From assembly GCA_900470155.1 (NCBI GenBank), contig UBZT01000009.1:703524-767523 (forward strand): a stretch of 64,000 nt of DNA. The letters run 5' to 3'. Below, one piece after another: positions 56,991 to 64,000 of the stretch. The notes beneath the pieces are model-generated. The model did not search any database, was not told the DNA's origin, and was given only the letters and a program-made list of their open reading frames with translations. Each line of letters starts with the position of its first letter. Position 1 is the first letter of the stretch. A program made the position numbers and the translations under genes. The stretch comes from Hyphomicrobiales bacterium (GTDB lineage Bacteria > Pseudomonadota > Alphaproteobacteria > Rhizobiales > Rhizobiaceae).

Positions 56991-59499
56991 ACCCATACAC
57001 ATTCCCGGCAGCATTCAGCCGCATGGGTTTCTGCTACAATGCAATGGAGAGCTGTCGAAGGTTCTGCGTCATTCCGCCAATGCGGGGGCGCTCCTCAATG
57101 TGGACGGCGACCTGAACGGCCGGCTGCTGATGGATCTGCTCGGTCACGAAATCACCCATGATCTGCGCAATGCCATTGCCGCCGCACCTGAGGCAAGTCG
57201 CCCGGCCGTGCTCGCGCATATGCGCATGCCGAATGACGCCTATTTCGATATCGCCATCCATCGCCAAGGCGAGGCTGCCATCGTCGAGTTCGAGCCATCG
57301 CTTCGCCGCACGCAGCCGCTTCAGCTGGCGCGTGAGATGATCGGCCGCGTCAAGGACATCACCGATATCGACAAGCTGATCTCGACCTCGGCCCGTCTGG
57401 TACAGGCTGTGCTCGGTTACGACCGGGTGATGATCTATCGCTTCGAGGAGGATGGATCCGGCAAGGTCGTCAGCGAATCCAAACGCAAGGACCTCGAAAG
57501 TTTCCTTGGCCAGTATTTTCCGGCAAGCGACATCCCGCGCCAGGCCCGCGCGCTGTATATGCAGAACCCCATCCGGGTGATCTCGGATGCCAGCGGCACC
57601 CGTGTGCCGCTCGTACCGGAATTCGACGCGGCCGGCACACCGCTCGATCTCTCCTTCGCCCATCTCCGCAGCGTCTCGCCGATCCACTGCGAATATCTGC
57701 GCAACATGGGCGTCGGCGCATCCATGTCGATATCGGTGATCACCAGCGGCACGCTTTGGGGACTGATTGCCTGTCATCACTATGCGCCGAAAACGCTCAG
57801 CATGTCCGAGCGCATTGCAGCCGAAATGTTCGGCGAATTCTTCTCACTGCATCTTCTGGCGCTGAAACAGAAGCGCAAGCTCGACATCGCCAATGAAACG
57901 CGACGTTCGCTCGACCATTTTCTCCAGATGGCTTCCCATCATTCCGATGTCGACGCCCTTCTCGCCGACGCCCTACCGGAATTCCGATCATTGCTGGATT
58001 GTGACGGTGTCGGTCTGTGGATGAACGGCCGATGGACGGCCGTCGGCACAACCTGCCCCCCTGGCGCAGAACCAGCTCTTGCTCGTTTTGTCGGCGAAGT
58101 AGCCGAAGGCCGCATCTGGGCGAGCCATATGCTGTCGGACATCTATCCAGCTGCCGAGGGCTACTATGAGGACGTGTCCGGCGTAATGGCGATTCCGCTG
58201 TCGCAGATTCCGCGCGATTACCTGTTTTTCTTCCGCAAGGAGCGACTGCAGACGCTCAATTGGGCGGGAAATCCGGAAAAAACCTATGAAACCGGTCCCC
58301 TGGGCGACCGGCTGACACCGCGCAAGAGCTTTGCCATCTGGAAGGAAACGGTCCATCGGCAAGCCGAGCCCTGGCATGATTCTGACATCGAGATTGCCGA
58401 GGCCGTGCGCTCGGCCACGGTCGAGATCGTCCTGCGCCACAGCGAAATGATGGCGGAAGAACGCAGCAAGGCTGATGTCCGCCAGCGCATGCTCAACGAA
58501 GAACTGAACCATCGGGTCAAGAACATTCTCGCCGTGATCAAATCGCTGATCGTCGCACCGGCGAAGGATGAACGCCCGATCGAGGATTACATCGGCTCCC
58601 TGCGTGGCCGTATTCACGCTCTCTCCCATGCCCATGACCAGCTGACGCGCGGCGGCGGCGGCGGTCGTTTCAACGACCTGCTGGAGACGGAATTGCTACC
58701 CTACCGGGCTGGCGACACGACGTTTTCACTGTTCGGTCCCTCGGTCACCCTGGATGCCAGGGCCCATGCGGTCGCGGCATTGGTCATCCACGAACTCTGC
58801 ACCAATGCCGCCAAATATGGTGCGCTCTCCGGCCATGGCGGACGCCTCACCGTCCAGTGGCAGAGCGAGGAAAATGGCGACTGCCTCATTACATGGGACG
58901 AGGACGGCGGCCCAAAGGTCGGAACGCCGAGCCGCAAGGGGTTTGGCACTGCCCTGATTGAACGCTCGATTCCCTATGATCTGGGCGGAAGCAGCCGTGT
59001 CGATTATCGCTCCACTGGCCTTTTTGCCGAATTCCGCCTGCCGGCGCGCTTTTTATCCTGGGAAGAAATGGAACCGAAGATGGACAGCGAAGTGTTGCAG
59101 CCAACGACCGCCAGCATCGTTCCCGTGCTTGATTCCTTGCTAAAGGTACTGCTCGTCGAGGATCAGGTCCTGATCGCCATGGACGCCGAGATGATGCTGG
59201 CCGATGCCGGCCTCAGCAATGTCGTGACCGCAAGCTCAAGCGCCGACGCCCTCAATCGGCTGAAAAGCTTTACCCCCGGCATCGCCATTCTCGACATCAA
59301 CCTCGGCCGGGATACGTCGGTGCCGGTTGCCGAGGAACTGGCACGGCGCAACATCCCCTTCGTCTTTGCCACCGGCTATGACGACCGCTCCATCGTGCCG
59401 GACAACTTTGCCGACGTTCCCGTTGTTCGCAAACCGTATGACAGTCTCGCTCTCGTTGCAGCCCTGTCCGATCGGCTGGAGAGCTTTCCGAAAGGATAG
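56947..59499 (+). CDS. bphP: Bacteriophytochrome with HWE kinase and receiver
   Basis: 850-residue red/far-red light sensor. Cys12 (LSNCDREPIHIPGSIQPHG) is the biliverdin attachment site. PAS, GAF (FPASDIPRQAR with Asp195 of the PASDIP motif; MGVGASMSISV), PHY with PRKSF tongue motif, then an HWE-type kinase (His522 in LNHRVKNIL; HELCTNAAKYGALS; WDEDGGP) and a C-terminal receiver (Asp783 in AILDINLG). The architecture matches Agrobacterium Agp2-type (bathy) phytochromes; spectral type is inference. Confidence 0.95.
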   Translation: MPAAPSVDLSNCDREPIHIPGSIQPHGFLLQCNGELSKVLRHSANAGALLNVDGDLNGRLLMDLLGHEITHDLRNAIAAAPEASRPAVLAHMRMPNDAYFDIAIHRQGEAAIVEFEPSLRRTQPLQLAREMIGRVKDITDIDKLISTSARLVQAVLGYDRVMIYRFEEDGSGKVVSESKRKDLESFLGQYFPASDIPRQARALYMQNPIRVISDASGTRVPLVPEFDAAGTPLDLSFAHLRSVSPIHCEYLRNMGVGASMSISVITSGTLWGLIACHHYAPKTLSMSERIAAEMFGEFFSLHLLALKQKRKLDIANETRRSLDHFLQMASHHSDVDALLADALPEFRSLLDCDGVGLWMNGRWTAVGTTCPPGAEPALARFVGEVAEGRIWASHMLSDIYPAAEGYYEDVSGVMAIPLSQIPRDYLFFFRKERLQTLNWAGNPEKTYETGPLGDRLTPRKSFAIWKETVHRQAEPWHDSDIEIAEAVRSATVEIVLRHSEMMAEERSKADVRQRMLNEELNHRVKNILAVIKSLIVAPAKDERPIEDYIGSLRGRIHALSHAHDQLTRGGGGGRFNDLLETELLPYRAGDTTFSLFGPSVTLDARAHAVAALVIHELCTNAAKYGALSGHGGRLTVQWQSEENGDCLITWDEDGGPKVGTPSRKGFGTALIERSIPYDLGGSSRVDYRSTGLFAEFRLPARFLSWEEMEPKMDSEVLQPTTASIVPVLDSLLKVLLVEDQVLIAMDAEMMLADAGLSNVVTASSSADALNRLKSFTPGIAILDINLGRDTSVPVAEELARRNIPFVFATGYDDRSIVPDNFADVPVVRKPYDSLALVAALSDRLESFPKG

Positions 59500-59525
59500 C
59501 TGCCTGACCCAGGTCGGACAGCAAA

Positions 59526-59552
59526 ATGCCGGGTCCTTGCGGGACCCGGCAT
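59526..59552. terminator. Shared hairpin between bphP and terC
   Basis: 11-bp inverted repeat ATGCCGGGTCC / GGACCCGGCAT with a 5-base loop. TTTT follows on the minus strand, so it best fits terC; it may act bidirectionally. Confidence 0.75.
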
Positions 59553-59588
59553 AAACGCACATGAGCAGATGACTTTGCCAGACCGCCC

Positions 59589-60221
59589 TCAGGCCAGATA
59601 GCCCGCGATGTAGGGCCAGACCTCGACCAGACCATGGTAGACCATCGTGATGGTGACATAGACGATGACGCCGAGGCCGACATAGGCAATCCAGCGGTGC
59701 TTGTGCAGCAGCTTGGCAACGAGGTTCGCCGCAAGGCCCATCAGCGCAATCGACAGAACAAGGCCGATGGCCAGGATCGAAGTATGTTCCTTGGCCGCAC
59801 CCGCGACAGCCAGCACGTTGTCCAGCGACATCGACACATCCGCAATGACGATCTGGATCGCCGCCTGGAGGAATGTCTTGTCGGTGTTCAATTCGACATC
59901 GTCCGTCTCGCCTTCATGGTGCGGCTGATGCGCCGCGGCGCGAAGCTCTACCCACATCTTCCAGCAGACCCAGGCAAGCAGCACGCCGCCGAGCAATTTC
60001 AGGCCGACGATGTTGAGCAGATAGGCCGTGCCGAGCGCAAAACCGATGCGCATGACGGTTGCGGCAATGATGCCGACCAGGATCGCCTTGTTGCGCAGAT
60101 GCGCCGGCAGGCCGGCAGCCGCCAGACCGATGACGATGGCATTGTCGCCGGCGAGAACCAGGTCGATTGCGATGACCTGGAACAATGCCGCAAGACCTGC
60201 GGCGGTAAAGATTTCCATCAT
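59589..60221 (-). CDS. TerC family membrane protein
   Basis: 210-residue multi-helix protein with the TerC acidic motifs VIAIDLVLAGDNAIVIGLAA and IVIADVSMSLDNVLAVAGAA, likely a metal (for example Mn) exporter; a His/Asp/Glu loop (HQPHHEGETDDVE) lies between halves. Start ATG 60221 or 60218. Confidence 0.9.
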   Translation of the reverse strand: MMEIFTAAGLAALFQVIAIDLVLAGDNAIVIGLAAAGLPAHLRNKAILVGIIAATVMRIGFALGTAYLLNIVGLKLLGGVLLAWVCWKMWVELRAAAHQPHHEGETDDVELNTDKTFLQAAIQIVIADVSMSLDNVLAVAGAAKEHTSILAIGLVLSIALMGLAANLVAKLLHKHRWIAYVGLGVIVYVTITMVYHGLVEVWPYIAGYLA

Positions 60222-60480
60222 GATTTTGGTTCGTCCCCACGTTCCTGATGGCGTCATCCCATACAGCATGGCAGCGTGAATGAAAGATCGAAATCACCGA
60301 CTTCAGGCCGCTTCTTCACACTTCACAACGGTTTCGAGACGAATTTCCAACAGCTGTCGACCTAAATCCTCGCTCGGGCATCTTGAAGCACGTCGCATGC
60401 GGCTACCACTTGCTATTCCAACCATTCCCGTGAAAATGCCCAAACGAAAGCCACCTGACAAAAGGCGCTAGAATTTAGGC

Positions 60481-63400
60481 ATGCCAGCACGCCAACGCAT
60501 CATACCCGTCCGCCGCGAATACAATCGCTGGGTGGCCAACCAGACGCTGGAAGACTATGCGCTGCGCTTCACCGCCAAGAGTGCGCGACAATTTTCGTCC
60601 AGCCGGATTTCGCAGACGGCGATCGGCGCCATTTCCTTCCTGGCACTGGAGGCCATCGGCGGCACGATCACGCTGGCCTATGGCACCACCAACGCCTTTT
60701 TTGCCATTGTCGTCGCCGCCATCCTGATGCTGCTCGTCGGCGTGCCGATCAGCCGTTATGCGATCCGCCACGGCGTCGACATCGACCTGCTCACCCGCGG
60801 CGCCGGCTTCGGCTATATCGGCTCGACCATCACCTCGCTGATCTATGCCAGCTTCACCTTCATGCTCTTTGCCATCGAGGCCTCGATCATGACCGGGGCG
60901 CTGCAACTGGCCTTCGGCGTGCCGCTCTGGCTCGGCTATATCATATCCGCCGTCGTCGTTTTGCCACTCGTCACCTACGGCATTCGGCTGATCTCGAAAT
61001 TCCAGCTCATCACCCAGCCGATCTGGATCGTGCTCAACATCCTGCCCTTCATCTTTATTGCCTTCCTCGACTGGGAAAAGATCGACCTGTGGCGCGCCTT
61101 TGCCGGCATCAACCATTCCAATGCCGGCATGGGCCAGACGGCCCCCTTCGATCTGGTCGAGTTCGGCGCGGCCTCCGCCGTCATCCTGGCGCTGATGCCG
61201 CAGATCGGCGAGCAGGTCGACTTCCTCCGCTTCCTGCCGCCGGAAGGCGCACGCAAGCTGCACCACAAGGTGGCGATCTTTCTCGCCGGCTCCGGCTGGG
61301 TGGTGCTTGGCGTGCCAAAGCTTCTCGCCGGCTCCTTCCTGGCGGTTCTGACGCTGGCCACCGGCGTGCCGGTCGGCGAGGCTGCCGACCCCTCGCAGAT
61401 GTATCTCGCCGCCTTCGGCTACATGATCCCCAATGAGACAGCCGCCATGCTGCTGATGGCCGGTTTCGTTGTCATCTCGCAGCTGAAGATCAACGTGATG
61501 AACGCCTATGCCGGGTCGCTCGCCTGGTCGAACTTCTTCTCCCGCCTGACCCACAGCCATCCCGGCCGCGTCGTATGGCTGGTGTTCAACGTGGCCATCG
61601 CCCTCCTGCTGATGGAACTCGGCATCTACGAACTGCTCGAAGAAACGCTTGGCATCTTCTCGATCATCGCCATGAGCTGGCTCTGCACCATCTCGGCCGA
61701 TCTCTTCGTCAACAAACGGCTTGGCCTATCGCCGCCGGGCATCGAGTTCAAGCGCGCCCATCTCTACGACATCAACCCTGTCGGCTGCGGCACGATGTTC
61801 CTGTCGGCGACCATCGCGCTCGCTGCCCATTTCGGCGCGTTCGGCTCACTGCTCGCTTCGCTCTCGACCTTCGTCACCCTGATCGCCTTCCTCATCTCGC
61901 CGCTGATCGCCTGGTGGAGCGATGGAAAATTCTACCTGGCCCGCAAACCGCGCCAGAGCTGGAAGAACCTGACCGGCATCACCTGCTCGATCTGCGAGCA
62001 TCCGTTCGAGCCGGAGGACATGGCCTGGTGCCCGGCCTACGCGGCGCCGATCTGTTCGCTCTGCTGCACGCTTGACAGCCGCTGCCACGACATGTGCAAG
62101 CCGCACGCGAGGATCAACGCCCAGGCCGCAGCCGTTGCCCGCACCTTCCTGCCTGAGGTCCTGCTGCAGCGGTTTTCCACCCGGCTCGGCCGCTATGCCT
62201 TGACCGCGGTCCTGTCGATCTCGCTCATCGGTGCGATCCTCGCGCTGATCGCCCACCAGGTGAATGTCGCCACACCGGAAATGGCAACCGTCGTCGATCG
62301 CACCGTGCTGGTCGTCTTCTTCATCTTTGCCATCCTCGCCGGCATCGTCTCCTGGTTCTACGTGCTTGCCCATGACAGCCGCGTCGTCGCCGAAGAGGAA
62401 TCCTCGCGCCAGAACACGCTGCTGCTGAAGGAAATCGCCGCCCACCGCAAGACGGATGCGGCCTTGCAGAACGCCAAGGAGACGGCAGAGGCCGCCAACC
62501 GGGCCAAGAGCCGCTATGTCGTCGGCCTCAGCCACGAACTGCGCACGCCGCTCAACGCCGTGCTCGGCTATGCCCAGATCCTCGAGCGTGACGAGACCAT
62601 ACCCGTGCCGCGCCAGTCGGCGATCAAGGTCATCCGCCGCTCCGCCGATCACCTCTCCGGCCTGATCGACGGGCTTCTGGATATCTCCAAGATCGAGGCC
62701 GGTCGGCTGCAGGTCTTCTCCAACGAGGTGAACATCCAGGATTTCCTCGACCAGTTGATCGACATGTTTGCGCCCCAGGCCGCTGCCAAGGGACTGGTCT
62801 TCGAACACCAGCGCTCGCACAACCTGCCGCTCTATGTGCGCACCGACGAAAAACGCATCCGCCAGATCCTCGTCAACCTGCTGTCCAACGCCATAAAGTT
62901 CACCGACGAGGGCATCGTCCGCTTCGAGGTCACCTATCGCAGCCAGGTGGCGACCTTCACCGTCACCGATACCGGCCGCGGCATTGCCGAGAAAGATCTC
63001 AACCGGATCTACGAGCCCTTCCAGCGCGGCGAGGCTGACAACATCCGGCCGCAACCGGGCCTCGGTCTCGGCCTCACCATCACCAAGCTTCTGACCAATA
63101 CGCTCGGCGGCGAGATTGCGGTATCCAGCGAGCGCGACAAGGGGTCGATCTTCAAGGTCCGGCTGATGCTGTCGGCCATCGACCGGCCGAACACGGCCCC
63201 TGCCCCAGAACGCAAGATCGTTTCCTATACCGGGCCACGGCGGACGATCGTTGTGGTCGACGACAATGAGGATCACCGCGAACTGATGCGCGAGGTTCTC
63301 GCCCCGCTCGATTTCGTCGTGCTGACAGCAGCCAGCGGGCCCGCCTGCCTGACCCTGATCGAAGGCGTGCGTCCGGATCTCTTCCTGGTGGATATCTCGA

Positions 63401-63864
63401 TGCCCGGTATGAACGGCTGGCAGTTGGTCGAGAAGCTGCGCGACGCCGGCCAGAAGGCGCCGATCCTGATGCTGTCCGCCAATATCGGCGATGCGCCCGC
63501 GGCCGGCGGTGAAGGCCATGACGATGCGATCGCCAAGCCCGTCGACATCACGCGCCTGCGCGACAAGCTCGCCATGTTCCTCGGCCTCGACTGGATCTAT
63601 GCCGACGATCCACGCCTGTTGCAGCCGGTCGTGCCCATGCTCAAACCCGCATCTCCCGGACATGCGCATCTGGACGAGCTGATCCAGTTGTGTGAAATCG
63701 GTTATGTGCGCGGCATAGAGGCAAAGCTCGCCGAACTTGCCGGAGAAACCACCAACGCTGCATTTGTCGAAGGCGCCCGCGCTTACCTGCAGGTCTTCGA
63801 TCTGGCTGGCCTGCGCGGTTACCTGACTTCGTTTGCAACCGGCAAGGAGCCGATCCATGGTTGA
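60481..63864 (+). CDS. Hybrid histidine kinase with an NCS1 permease sensor domain
   Basis: 1,127 residues. Residues 1 to about 480 are an NCS1 (purine-cytosine permease/allantoin) transporter domain of about 12 helices, opening EYNRWVANQTLEDYALRFTAKSARQFSSSRIS. A Cys/His-rich insert follows at about 501-540 (CSICEHPFEPEDMAWCP, ICSLCCTLDSRCHDMC), two more membrane helices, a coiled coil, a DHp domain (His685 in SHELRTPLN), an HATPase (NLLSNAIKF, DTGRGIAEKD), a receiver (Asp971 in FLVDISMPG), and a C-terminal helical tail. It probably senses transport or binding of a nitrogen compound. Overlaps the next gene by 8 bases. Confidence 0.92.
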   Translation: MPARQRIIPVRREYNRWVANQTLEDYALRFTAKSARQFSSSRISQTAIGAISFLALEAIGGTITLAYGTTNAFFAIVVAAILMLLVGVPISRYAIRHGVDIDLLTRGAGFGYIGSTITSLIYASFTFMLFAIEASIMTGALQLAFGVPLWLGYIISAVVVLPLVTYGIRLISKFQLITQPIWIVLNILPFIFIAFLDWEKIDLWRAFAGINHSNAGMGQTAPFDLVEFGAASAVILALMPQIGEQVDFLRFLPPEGARKLHHKVAIFLAGSGWVVLGVPKLLAGSFLAVLTLATGVPVGEAADPSQMYLAAFGYMIPNETAAMLLMAGFVVISQLKINVMNAYAGSLAWSNFFSRLTHSHPGRVVWLVFNVAIALLLMELGIYELLEETLGIFSIIAMSWLCTISADLFVNKRLGLSPPGIEFKRAHLYDINPVGCGTMFLSATIALAAHFGAFGSLLASLSTFVTLIAFLISPLIAWWSDGKFYLARKPRQSWKNLTGITCSICEHPFEPEDMAWCPAYAAPICSLCCTLDSRCHDMCKPHARINAQAAAVARTFLPEVLLQRFSTRLGRYALTAVLSISLIGAILALIAHQVNVATPEMATVVDRTVLVVFFIFAILAGIVSWFYVLAHDSRVVAEEESSRQNTLLLKEIAAHRKTDAALQNAKETAEAANRAKSRYVVGLSHELRTPLNAVLGYAQILERDETIPVPRQSAIKVIRRSADHLSGLIDGLLDISKIEAGRLQVFSNEVNIQDFLDQLIDMFAPQAAAKGLVFEHQRSHNLPLYVRTDEKRIRQILVNLLSNAIKFTDEGIVRFEVTYRSQVATFTVTDTGRGIAEKDLNRIYEPFQRGEADNIRPQPGLGLGLTITKLLTNTLGGEIAVSSERDKGSIFKVRLMLSAIDRPNTAPAPERKIVSYTGPRRTIVVVDDNEDHRELMREVLAPLDFVVLTAASGPACLTLIEGVRPDLFLVDISMPGMNGWQLVEKLRDAGQKAPILMLSANIGDAPAAGGEGHDDAIAKPVDITRLRDKLAMFLGLDWIYADDPRLLQPVVPMLKPASPGHAHLDELIQLCEIGYVRGIEAKLAELAGETTNAAFVEGARAYLQVFDLAGLRGYLTSFATGKEPIHG

Positions 63865-64000
63865 AGCCAGCAGACGTGACATCGTTCTGCTCGTCGATGA
63901 CAGCCCCGATGCCCTCGGCTTCCTGACCGAGGCGCTCGAGGCCTCCGGCTTCTCCGTGCTGATCGCCACCTCCGGCCATGCCGCACTCTCGATCGTCAAC
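63857..64000 (+). CDS. Response regulator, 3' end outside the window
   Basis: First 48 residues: DIVLLVDDSPDALGFLTEAL (acidic pair DD of a receiver) then LEASGFSVLIATSGHAALSIVN. Overlaps the stop of the hybrid kinase gene by 8 bases, so it is its likely partner. The output domain is beyond the window edge; the C-terminus is unknown. Confidence 0.85.
   Translation, partial: MVEASRRDIVLLVDDSPDALGFLTEALEASGFSVLIATSGHAALSIVN

Noticed and set aside
61846..63999. 717-codon minus-strand ORF opposite the hybrid kinase
   Set aside because: Shadow frame; kinase and receiver motifs are unambiguous on the plus strand.

Overview
The window looks like chromosome of an alphaproteobacterium in or near the Rhizobiaceae. 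The reasons are its GC-rich coding sequence with short AT-rich gaps, a rhizobial-type urtABCDE and urease cluster, a RutR-controlled reductive pyrimidine pathway, an ExoD protein, a biliverdin phytochrome with an HWE kinase and receiver, and paired palindromic intergenic repeats of the kind known in rhizobia. I saw no rRNA, tRNA, CRISPR array, prophage or transposase.

Layout. (1) 1-9.9 kb: a 1,551-residue protein made almost entirely of an 8-residue repeat (193 octads in one unbroken phase, arranged in 136-residue/408-bp superunits) lies divergent from a TPR-OGT (SPINDLY-type) glycosyltransferase, UDP-galactopyranose mutase and UDP-glucose 4-epimerase. This is the least explained locus. I read it as a candidate O-glycosylated Ser/Thr-rich repeat-protein system. 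(2) 10-14.6 kb: PAP2 phosphatase (with a possible leader peptide), ABC-F ATPase, truncated haemoglobin, DUF423, VOC and DUF2325 proteins. (3) 14.8-32 kb: pyrimidine catabolism. preT-preA (dihydropyrimidine dehydrogenase), then a CHASE-PAS-GGDEF-EAL protein, ExoD and an EamA transporter, then rutR, an N-carbamoyl-beta-alanine amidohydrolase, an embedded MazEF-type pair, dihydropyrimidinase, a cupin, and an ABC importer with a THI5/NMT1-like binding protein. A good RutR box precedes the amidohydrolase gene. (4) 32-38.5 kb: RND efflux pair, small outer-membrane barrel, Crp/Fnr regulator. (5) 38.5-55.2 kb, mostly minus strand: urease (ureD, A, B, C, E, F, G), the urea ABC importer urtABCDE, and several extra genes inside the cluster (GGDEF protein, peroxiredoxin, DUF2459, GT29-like accessory protein, LprI-like, GFA, DUF1272, esterase). 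(6) 55.4-64 kb: SHOCT protein, heme oxygenase and bacteriophytochrome (overlapping genes), TerC, and an unusual hybrid kinase whose sensor is an NCS1 permease domain, overlapping a response regulator cut by the window edge.

How they fit: pyrimidine uptake and ring opening yields ammonia, CO2 and beta-alanine, and urea uptake plus urease yields ammonia, so most of the middle of the window is nitrogen scavenging. The permease-kinase next to the urea locus is a plausible sensor for such a nitrogen compound, but this is inference. Start codons were chosen from Shine-Dalgarno spacing, family length and gene overlaps; where they differ from the longest ORF this is stated.
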